Source: Streptomyces canus
GTDB taxonomy: Bacteria; Actinomycetota; Actinomycetes; Streptomycetales; Streptomycetaceae
DNA length: 64,000 nt
NCBI RefSeq assembly: GCF_030815415.1
Contig: NZ_JAUSWW010000001.1
Span: 2,480,001-2,544,000 of the forward strand
Direction of reading: 5' to 3'
Of the stretch, positions 57,509 to 64,000 are shown one piece after another; the first letter of the stretch is position 1, and the number at the start of each line of letters is the position of its first letter. A model generated the notes under the pieces. That model was given only the letters and a program-made list of their open reading frames with translations. It did not search any database and had not been told where the DNA came from. The position numbers and the translations under genes were made by a program.

Positions 57509-57520
57509 GGAACCGGTTGC
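57509..57520. promoter_or_regulatory. LacI operator downstream of lacI, ahead of the GH127 remnant
   Basis: GGAACCGGTTGC contains AACCGGTT, identical to the core of the operator at 56341. It lies 50 bases before the ATG at 57570, in the place of an operator for the deleted gene. Confidence 0.65.
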
Positions 57521-57569
57521 TTCCTGTGCTCACGATCTTGGCAACGCTCTCTGTCCTGGAGCCTCCCGC

Positions 57570-57811
57570 ATGAGCACCGGCCCCATGCAAGTTGTCCTGC
57601 GCGGGCCATCCGCTGCGGGCCGCCGTGGCCGCCCTACGGCTCCCCCCTTACGGTCCGGCACGACCCCGTGCTGCTGGGCGGGGTCGGTGTCGTCACTGCC
57701 GACGGACTGCGCCGGGGAGGCGGAGACGCCGTACCACTGACCGCAGTTCCGTACTCCGCGTGGGCGAACCGTCAGGAAGGGCCGATGCGGGTGTGGATTC
57801 CGGAGGCGTGA
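57570..57811 (+). pseudogene. Remnant of a GH127 (beta-L-arabinofuranosidase, DUF1680) gene
   Basis: An ATG at 57570 with CTGGAG upstream starts a short frame. The frame from about 57638 to the TGA at 57809-57811 reads PLTVRHDPVLLGGVGVVTA, then LTAVPYSAWANRQEGPMRVW and IPEA, the well-known end of GH127 proteins. The N-terminal ~600 residues are gone. The start region and the tail are in different frames, so the gene was joined by a deletion. GH127 enzymes remove beta-L-arabinofuranose from plant glycoproteins and pectin. A LacI operator is still in front. Confidence 0.8.
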
Positions 57812-59354
57812 CGTCGGCGGCCCAGAGGGCGAAACCGGTGTCCCGGGGGCCGTGTGCCGTGTACGGCGGACTGTATGCGAAATCCGGGCGACCGTCGGCT
57901 GTCGGCGCCGGGCGGCCGTCGATCGCGTAGTCCGCCCGACCGTCGCCGACGTCACCGAAGATCCGCACCGGGTGCGTCTCGTCCCACGTCTCCCACCCCG
58001 GATCCCCGTCGACCACGAACCGCACCCACGCCCCGTGCATCGCCTCGGCCAGCTCGTGCGGTGCCCCTTCCCCGGCGAGCTTGGCCGACTCGGGACGGTC
58101 GCCCGTGTCGAAGACGAAGCCCAGTTCCAGGGCGTGGCAGGAGCCGAGGCCGGGGAGGTTGGAGGGCCAGGCGAACTCGTAGACGTACGCGGCGTCGGGG
58201 CGTGCCTCGGCCAGGCGGTGCAGGGGAAGGCGCAGCAGGTGGTCGGTGACCATCTGGCCGACGATCTCGGCGGTGCCGGCGTCGGGGTGCAGGACGCGGT
58301 AGCCGCGCGGCACCTCGTGGCCGGCGTGGCAGCGGGCCATGGCACCGGCCAGGGCGACGGCGCCGAGGCGGTCGACGCGTTCCAGGAGACCGCCGGGGAC
58401 CAGCCAGAGCCGGTACTCGTCCCGGGTCCAGCCGACCATCAGGTCGACGTCACGGGCCGCGTCGCCCTCGGTCAGTGCCTCCAGGGGGTCGCGCGGGACG
58501 AGGTCGCCGTCCACGACGATGCCGAAGGCGGGACCGCCGAGCACCGGGCTGCTGAGCCGGCCGACCTCGCCCTGGGTGCGCAGCAACAGTTCGCGGTCGA
58601 CCTCGGCGAAGGCGGCCGCGGTGGCGGGGATCTTCAGCCGTGCGGCCATCCGGCGCACCATCCGCCGTACCTTGTCGCGGTCGGCGGCCTCGGGCGGCCC
58701 GCTCTGCAGGATCGCGCGCCGCACCAGACCCTGTGCCTGCGGTGCGGCGAGCAGGGCGCCGGTGCTGATGGCGCCCGCGGACTGGCCCGCGAGGGTGATG
58801 CGGGCGGGGTCGCCGCCGAAGGCCTCGATCGACCGGTGCACCCACTCCAGCGCGGCAAGCTGGTCGCGCAGGCCCGGGTTGGCGGGGGCGTCCGGGAACA
58901 GGCCGTAGCCCTCGACTCCCAGCCGGTAGTTGACGGAGACGAAGACGACGCCGTCACGGGCGAAACCATGCCCGTCGTACACCGGCACGGCGGAAGAACC
59001 CCTGGTCAGAGCGCCGCCGTGCAGCCAGACCAGAACCGGGAGCCGGGCCCCGCGGCCCGGCTCCGGTGTCCATACGTTGAGGTTGAGACAGTCGTCGCCG
59101 GGCACGACCGGATCGGACAGGTACTGCGCGAAGGCTTCGGAGTACGGCGGTTTCGGCGCCGTGGGCCCGAAGGCCCCCGCGTCCCGCACCCCCTCCCACG
59201 GCTCGGGCGGGAGGGGCGGCCGGAACCTTCGGGGGCCGAAGGGGGGTGCCGCGTAGGGGATGCCGCGGAACACCGCGATCCCGTTCTCATGACGGCCGCG
59301 TACGGCTCCGTACGGCGTGCTCACCACGGGATCCTTCTGGACTGCTGCCGTCAT
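57693..59354 (-). CDS. Type-B carboxylesterase
   Basis: 553 residues. The type-B signatures are present: FRGIPYAAPPFGPRRF, EDCLNLNVW-like DDCLNLNVWTP, and the nucleophile GQSAGA (Ser 192). The catalytic His and acid are likely in the GSCHALELGFVF and FGIVVDGDLV regions. It hydrolyses carboxylic esters in the cytoplasm; no signal peptide. The start ATG 59354 is the family start. The last ~40 residues lie antisense to the GH127 remnant and are probably a non-native tail gained when that gene was deleted. Confidence 0.88.
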   Translation of the reverse strand: MTAAVQKDPVVSTPYGAVRGRHENGIAVFRGIPYAAPPFGPRRFRPPLPPEPWEGVRDAGAFGPTAPKPPYSEAFAQYLSDPVVPGDDCLNLNVWTPEPGRGARLPVLVWLHGGALTRGSSAVPVYDGHGFARDGVVFVSVNYRLGVEGYGLFPDAPANPGLRDQLAALEWVHRSIEAFGGDPARITLAGQSAGAISTGALLAAPQAQGLVRRAILQSGPPEAADRDKVRRMVRRMAARLKIPATAAAFAEVDRELLLRTQGEVGRLSSPVLGGPAFGIVVDGDLVPRDPLEALTEGDAARDVDLMVGWTRDEYRLWLVPGGLLERVDRLGAVALAGAMARCHAGHEVPRGYRVLHPDAGTAEIVGQMVTDHLLRLPLHRLAEARPDAAYVYEFAWPSNLPGLGSCHALELGFVFDTGDRPESAKLAGEGAPHELAEAMHGAWVRFVVDGDPGWETWDETHPVRIFGDVGDGRADYAIDGRPAPTADGRPDFAYSPPYTAHGPRDTGFALWAADVTPPESTPASALPDGSPTRSTELRSVVRRLRLPGAVRRQ

Positions 59355-59526
59355 TCGCCCACCAGCCTCCTCGCCGCACTCGTGCACCGGTAACAACAGA
59401 GCACCACATCACGGCGCGCTATTCCGGCGCACGAGGGCGTCTGGAGGCTGTTCGGGGTACATCGCATACAGTCCGCTACCGTCCGTACACGGTGTGGGCT
59501 GTGGTGTGTACAGACGGTGCCGCGTG

Positions 59527-60777
59527 CTACTTCGCGTACATCAGAGTGCCGAAGCCGAGCTGGTCGAAGCCGCCGCTGGTGGAGCCGTAGTCTCCGCCGC
59601 CGCCCTCGGGGGCGTTGGCGTAGTAGAACGCCGAGATGTACTTGTCGTCGAGGCTCAGGCGCCGGTTGTAGTGGAAGTGGAGCATCGCCCAGACGGGGCG
59701 GATCTGGCCGCGGGATGCGGAGGAGATCACCGTCTGGGAGGACTGGGAGCAGTTCTGGCCGGTGCCCCAGGTGTAGGTGGTGAAGGGGACGTCGTTGCCG
59801 AGGTTGTACTTCGCGACGTACTGGGCGCCCTTCATGAAGCGGCGGCCGTCGTACGAGTAGAGGTCGTCGCCCTGGTTCCAGGCCATCTCGCAGATGGCGC
59901 CCATCTGGCCCATGCCCATGACGGTGTGCCCCTGGTCGCGGCCGGACTCCTGCCACTGGCCCAGCGCATAGCCGTCGGAGTCCGTGTACAGGTACGGCAC
60001 CGCGTGCGCGAGGGAGCCGTTGCCGGCACCGGACTTGAAGTAGGTGACGGCCTGGTCGTACTTGGCGCTGTCCTCGTTGAGGATGCCGATGGCCAGGATC
60101 GAGGCCATGTTGCACAGGTCCCAGTTGGCCCAGTAGTTGGTGATGCAGGCGTCGTTGTGGTTGGTCAGGAAGCTGTTGTTCATCGGGTAGAAGACGCGCG
60201 CCATCATCTCCTGGGCGGCGGCGAGGTCGAATCCGCCGTAGTCCCGCATGAGTTCGCAGGCGTTGGCGAACTGCCAGCCGTAGAGACCGGCCGCCAGGAA
60301 CCGGTCGGCGTTGCCGGTGACAGTGGTCAGCGTGGTGGACCACGCGTTGAGGATGGCGGCCGCGCAGGCGGCGTTGGCCTCGGTGCCGCCGACCTTCCAG
60401 CGCAGCGCGTTCTGATAGGCGGCGGCGATGTCGTTGTAGAGGAGGCCGTAGTTCTCGCCGGTGCCGCCGCGGATGACGGTGGCGGTGGCCCGGTTGGTCC
60501 AGGTGGACTGGGAGTGGGAGTTGGCGACCAGTTTGTTCCAGCCGGACAGCCAGGGGTCGGTGCCGGCGGCGACCCTGACCTTGGCGCGGTTGATGTCACC
60601 GGCGTTGTGCAGCATGCCCGGATGGGTCCAGGTGGACGGGGCGGCGTCCGCGGTGGTGGCGGCGAAGGCGCCGCCCCCGAGGGCGAGGGCGGCGCCGAGT
60701 CCGCCGGCGGTCCTCAGCAGACCGCGGCGGCTCAACTCGCCTTCTTGAACACGCCGGTGGGGGGATGTGCGGCTCAT
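59527..60777 (-). CDS. Alginate-lyase-family protein, Tat-secreted
   Basis: 416 residues. Tat signal SRRGLLRTAGGLGAALALGG, cut near residue 45 (ADA). The mature part is an (alpha/alpha) toroid of the alginate lyase family (PF05426): HPGMLHNAGDINRAKVRV, NYWANWDLCNMASILAIGIL, GRDQGHTVMGMGQMGAICEM, given in parts. The His and Tyr/Trp residues usual for the active site are present. The polymer is unknown; uronic-acid polymers or plant glucuronic polysaccharides fit. It lies 25 bases after the end of the larger paralogue at 60803 and is probably cotranscribed with it. Confidence 0.85.
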   Translation of the reverse strand: MSRTSPHRRVQEGELSRRGLLRTAGGLGAALALGGGAFAATTADAAPSTWTHPGMLHNAGDINRAKVRVAAGTDPWLSGWNKLVANSHSQSTWTNRATATVIRGGTGENYGLLYNDIAAAYQNALRWKVGGTEANAACAAAILNAWSTTLTTVTGNADRFLAAGLYGWQFANACELMRDYGGFDLAAAQEMMARVFYPMNNSFLTNHNDACITNYWANWDLCNMASILAIGILNEDSAKYDQAVTYFKSGAGNGSLAHAVPYLYTDSDGYALGQWQESGRDQGHTVMGMGQMGAICEMAWNQGDDLYSYDGRRFMKGAQYVAKYNLGNDVPFTTYTWGTGQNCSQSSQTVISSASRGQIRPVWAMLHFHYNRRLSLDDKYISAFYYANAPEGGGGDYGSTSGGFDQLGFGTLMYAK

Positions 60778-60802
60778 GTGCGTTTCCAATCCGTGGGGGG
60801 AT

Positions 60803-63800
60803 CTAGAGAGAGGTGACACTCACCTCTTCGAACTGGGTGGTGCAGCGGACCAGCGGACTGCGGGAGCAGACCACGAGGCCGACGTGGTAGGAGGCGTCGC
60901 CGAAACCGGGGATCTCGCCGGAGGCGAGGTCGGTCCAGGTGATGCCGTCGTCGGTGGAGACTGCTGCGGTGAAGGCGGTCCCGGCGCGCTTCAGCCGTAG
61001 CAGCAGCGGCAGTTGGACGGTGGCGGTGCCGGAGAAGGCGGAGGCTCCGGCGACGGTCTTGCGCAGCATGAGCTGTGCGGTGGTGCCGCCGGTGACGATG
61101 AGCCCGGCCGCCTGGTCGAACGGCGACAGTGACTTGGTCATCAGCAGACCGACCCGGTCGGCGGTCGTGCCGTCGCGGGAGACCAGACGGGCGGTGACCT
61201 GGCAGTTTCCGGTGACCGGGTGACGTACGAACTGCCCTGTCATTCCCTGGTTGTTGACGGTCAGGTCGGTGCCCGCGCCACGGACGGTGAAGGTGCCGTC
61301 GGCGTACGAGGTGCTGCCGGGTGTCGCGACCGCCACCACACCGAGGGTGCCGAAGGCGCGGTCGTCGAGGACCGGGTCGCCGAGGTCTCCGTACGTCCAC
61401 GGGGCGGGCGGGGGTGTGCCGACCGTGAGGGCGAGCGTGCCGGTGGCGTCACCGGTCGCGTTGCCGGCAGTGGTGGTGACCTTGAACTCGCCGGTCTCGG
61501 TGGGCGTTCCGGAGACCAGGCCGGTGCGCTTGTCGAGGCGGAGTCCGTCGGGCAGTGCGTCCGCGGTGAACCGTACGGGCTCGTGCGAGCCGCGCAGCAG
61601 ATACCGGAAGCTGTCGCCCTGGTTGGCGAACGCGGCGGTGGCGGAGGTGAGTTGGGGTGTGCTCGGGGTCGGCATCTGGGCGGCGGCAGCGTCCGAGAGC
61701 GGTCCTCGGCCGCCGCAGCTCGTCTTCGCGACGACGTAGTGGTACATCGTCCCGGGTGCGCCCGTGGCGTCGGCGTACCGGATGCGGGCGCCGAAGCCGA
61801 CCGGGCCGACGCCGGTGGCGATGGTCTCGTAGGGGCCGTCGGCGCTCGTGGCGCGCAGCACCTTGTAGCGGGCGGAGAGGTCTGGGTCGGTCCAGGCCAG
61901 CTGTACGGCGTCCGCGGCGGAAGCGGCCTTGAGTCCGGTGGCGGTACGGGCCGGGCGGGGCACGGACCACACCTCGCCGGTCTGCGCGGAGACGACGCTG
62001 ACGTTGTCGAAGGCACCGGCGCCGGTCTCGGCGTACTCCTCGTCGACGCCGAGGCAGGAGGTGAGGACCAGGCCCGCGTAGGCGGTGTGCCCCAACTTGA
62101 CCTCGGTGGAGCCGACTTCGGTCCAGCGGATGCCGTCCGGTGAGATGGCGCCGGTGCAGCGGCGGCCCCTGCGGGTCACCCGCACCCAGTAGGGGGCCCG
62201 CATCCGGTAACCGTCGCCCGCGCCCTCGACGTACGGCGCTTCGAGCGGGGTCGCCGACTCGGGGAGGACGCCGAGGTTGGAGATCGGGAAGGCGGCGGTT
62301 TCGGTGATCGCTCGCTGCTGGGTGGGCGGGACGGGGGTGCTGCCGGTGCCGGACACGTCGGCCCCGGTGTCCGGCCGCACTGAGAACACCCCACTCCAGG
62401 TGTGCAGCGGCAGCCCCTGGATCAGCATCGAGGCGTGCGCGGCACCCGCGTCGAGGGAGTCGCGCAGGGTGACTCCGATCTTCGAGTACTGCGAGCTGAG
62501 CGGAAACACGATCCGCGCGGTGACCGTGCCGTCCCCCGGCAGCGGCAGGTGGACCAGGCGGTAGGTGTCGGGGGAGCCGGACGCCTCCAGCACGAACCGC
62601 TCGCCGTCGAAGGCCGCGGAGCCGGGGATCTTCACCTCGCCGATGTCCTGGGTGGCCCAGGGGTCGGGGAGGTCGGCCGAGGCGGCGGCGAGGCTCGATT
62701 CGTCGCTGGTGCCTTGGGAGTTGGTGGCGGTGACCCGGTAGTAGTAAGGACGCCCGCCGCGTGCGTCGTCGTCCGTGTACCTGGTGCCGTCGACCGTGGG
62801 CGCGATCTCCTCGTACGGCCCTTCGGGCTGGGTGGCCCTGCGGACGCTGTACGTCGTCGCCCACGCCGACGGCAGCCACGCGACGGTGACCTTCTTGCCG
62901 CCGCCCACCGCTGTGACCCCGGCCGGGGCCGTCGGCACGGTCGGCGAGGGGGCCTTCGTGCCGGCGTAGGCGAAGGTACCGAAGCTGGGCAGGTCGTCGT
63001 TGCTGCCCTCGACGGCGCGGGCGCCGCCGGTGCCGCGGAAGACGGCCGCCCTGGTGTACGGGGTGTCGAGGCCGCGGACGCCTGCGTAGTGGGCGTAGTA
63101 CATCTCGTAGATCGGCGGCAGGTTGCCGCGGACCTTGTCGGAGACGGTCGTCTTGATGTACTTGCCGGTGCGGTCGAGGTCGGAGGTGAAGGGGACGTCG
63201 CCGCCGAGGTTGTAGCGGGCGGCGTACTCGGCGTTGGCGAGGATGCGGTTGTCGTCGAAGGCCCACAGGTCGACGCCCTGGTTCCAGGCGACCTGCGCGG
63301 CGTCGCCCAGCAGGCCGACGGCGAGCTGCTCGTGGCCCTGGTCGCGGCCGGACTCCTGGCCCTGGCCTTCCGCGGTGACGACACGGTTGCGGACGCTGCC
63401 GTTTCCGGCCCCGGCCGCGGCGAACCGCAGCGCGTCCTCGAAGAGCGTGCGCTCCTCGCAGAACACGCCGATGGCCAGGATGGACTGGATGGACGTCAGG
63501 TCCCAGTTGCCGTTGGCGTACAGCATGTAACCGGATACGGCCGGATACCAGACGTTCAGGAAGGACTGCTCGCAGCGGGCGATGTCGGCGTCGCTCCAGC
63601 CGTCGTAGTCGCTGTGCCGCAGCAGCTCGGCCGCGTTGACGAACTTGAAGGCCTGCAGCCCCGCGCCGAGCGGACCATCGGCGCCGGTGACCATGGTGAG
63701 CGATGCCGACCAGGCGTTGAGGATGTCCCGGGCCTTGTCGGCGTGGGCGCGGTTGCCGGTGACGCACCACATGAGGGCGTTCTGGTAGGCGGCAGCCGAG

Positions 63801-64000
63801 TCGGCGACGGCCTGGTTCTGGAAGTTGGTGGGACCGCGCCCCCAGGAGGTGATCTGGCCGGTGTTCTGGATCGTGTACGTCGGCTTCGAACGGGCGTGGG
63901 CCGCGAACGTCAGGTAACCGTCGTAGACCGGCGATTCCCGGTCGACGACCGCGGCCTTCATCCGGGCGAGGTCGGCGGCGCTGTGCAGCAGTCCGGGGTG
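60803..64000 (-). CDS. Large alginate-lyase-family protein with fibronectin-III and beta-sandwich modules, N-terminal partial
   Basis: At least 1066 codons; open to the right edge, so the start and signal lie outside. Visible order: (1) an alginate-lyase-family toroid from HPGLLHSAADLARMKAAV to about residue 340, paralogous to the 59527 gene (NGNWDLTSIQSILAIGVF, ESGRDQGHEQLAVGLLGD); (2) a fibronectin-III module (about 350-440, VTAVGGGKKVTVAWLPSAW); (3) a concanavalin-like/LamG-type sandwich (about 450-660); (4) a second FnIII (about 670-760, GLKAASAADAVQLAWTDPD); (5) an Ig-like putative domain (SATAAFANQGDSFRYLLRGS); (6) a second LamG-type sandwich to the stop. A multi-module secreted polysaccharide-degrading enzyme is likely. 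Confidence 0.85.
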   Translation of the reverse strand, partial: HPGLLHSAADLARMKAAVVDRESPVYDGYLTFAAHARSKPTYTIQNTGQITSWGRGPTNFQNQAVADSAAAYQNALMWCVTGNRAHADKARDILNAWSASLTMVTGADGPLGAGLQAFKFVNAAELLRHSDYDGWSDADIARCEQSFLNVWYPAVSGYMLYANGNWDLTSIQSILAIGVFCEERTLFEDALRFAAAGAGNGSVRNRVVTAEGQGQESGRDQGHEQLAVGLLGDAAQVAWNQGVDLWAFDDNRILANAEYAARYNLGGDVPFTSDLDRTGKYIKTTVSDKVRGNLPPIYEMYYAHYAGVRGLDTPYTRAAVFRGTGGARAVEGSNDDLPSFGTFAYAGTKAPSPTVPTAPAGVTAVGGGKKVTVAWLPSAWATTYSVRRATQPEGPYEEIAPTVDGTRYTDDDARGGRPYYYRVTATNSQGTSDESSLAAASADLPDPWATQDIGEVKIPGSAAFDGERFVLEASGSPDTYRLVHLPLPGDGTVTARIVFPLSSQYSKIGVTLRDSLDAGAAHASMLIQGLPLHTWSGVFSVRPDTGADVSGTGSTPVPPTQQRAITETAAFPISNLGVLPESATPLEAPYVEGAGDGYRMRAPYWVRVTRRGRRCTGAISPDGIRWTEVGSTEVKLGHTAYAGLVLTSCLGVDEEYAETGAGAFDNVSVVSAQTGEVWSVPRPARTATGLKAASAADAVQLAWTDPDLSARYKVLRATSADGPYETIATGVGPVGFGARIRYADATGAPGTMYHYVVAKTSCGGRGPLSDAAAAQMPTPSTPQLTSATAAFANQGDSFRYLLRGSHEPVRFTADALPDGLRLDKRTGLVSGTPTETGEFKVTTTAGNATGDATGTLALTVGTPPPAPWTYGDLGDPVLDDRAFGTLGVVAVATPGSTSYADGTFTVRGAGTDLTVNNQGMTGQFVRHPVTGNCQVTARLVSRDGTTADRVGLLMTKSLSPFDQAAGLIVTGGTTAQLMLRKTVAGASAFSGTATVQLPLLLRLKRAGTAFTAAVSTDDGITWTDLASGEIPGFGDASYHVGLVVCSRSPLVRCTTQFEEVSVTSL

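Overview
The window is chromosomal DNA from a high-GC actinomycete, almost certainly a Streptomyces. Codon third positions are strongly G/C. TTG and GTG starts are common, and secreted proteins carry twin-arginine or long Streptomyces-type signal peptides. Many products match Streptomyces families, for example an alditol oxidase close to S. coelicolor AldO and a rifampicin monooxygenase close to the S. venezuelae enzyme. I see no rRNA, tRNA, CRISPR array, phage or plasmid genes. Both edges cut through genes.

Layout. 1-13.4 kb is housekeeping: an FhuF-type Fe-S protein (cut at the left edge), a DUF2637 membrane protein, an ATP-binding regulator, a secreted protein, an XRE membrane sensor, a PoxB-like pyruvate dehydrogenase, a PP2C-like protein, DUF456, a flavin oxidoreductase, an ogt-adaA/alkA alkylation-repair pair, and rsgA behind a 22-codon upstream frame. 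13.8-14.7 kb is a LuxR-type regulator wrecked by deletion, frameshift and an internal inversion. 14.9-19.2 kb holds a HATPase, a sigma-like membrane protein ending in a cellulose-binding domain, an unusual radical SAM protein and a flavin-binding protein.

19.2-32 kb is sugar metabolism: a 2-hydroxyacid dehydrogenase divergent from alditol oxidase, then a ROK repressor, a three-gene sugar ABC importer and a GH2 beta-galactosidase. The ROK gene and the importer share a promoter-proximal motif, so they probably form one regulon. A strong terminator separates them from a three-gene ABC-2 exporter. A 169-bp near-perfect palindrome follows. 32.2-43.9 kb is mixed: an ArsR-MFS pair with visible operators, a secreted nuclease/phosphatase with a jacalin-like domain, VOC proteins, a TetR-hydrolase pair, and a repeat protein.

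44-53.6 kb is a pectin/arabinogalactan (rhamnogalacturonan-I) degradation locus: DUF2264, a CE12 acetylesterase, a PL4 rhamnogalacturonan lyase, two GH43 enzymes (one GH43_24 exo-beta-1,3-galactanase-like) and a beta-strand-repeat surface protein, with several palindromic operators. 53.7-64 kb has a homocysteine methyltransferase, a rox-type rifampicin monooxygenase preceded by a sequence matching the rifamycin-associated element, a LacI regulator with operators on both sides of its gene, the remnant of a GH127 gene, a type-B carboxylesterase, and two tandem paralogous alginate-lyase-family proteins, the second running off the right edge.

Most calls rest on reading the translations and recognising families; no database search was run. 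The items most worth following up are the rsgA leader frame, the CX8CX2C radical SAM protein, the sigma/zinc-finger/CBM2 fusion, the large palindrome, the inverted LuxR pseudogene, the GH127 remnant, and the operator sets.
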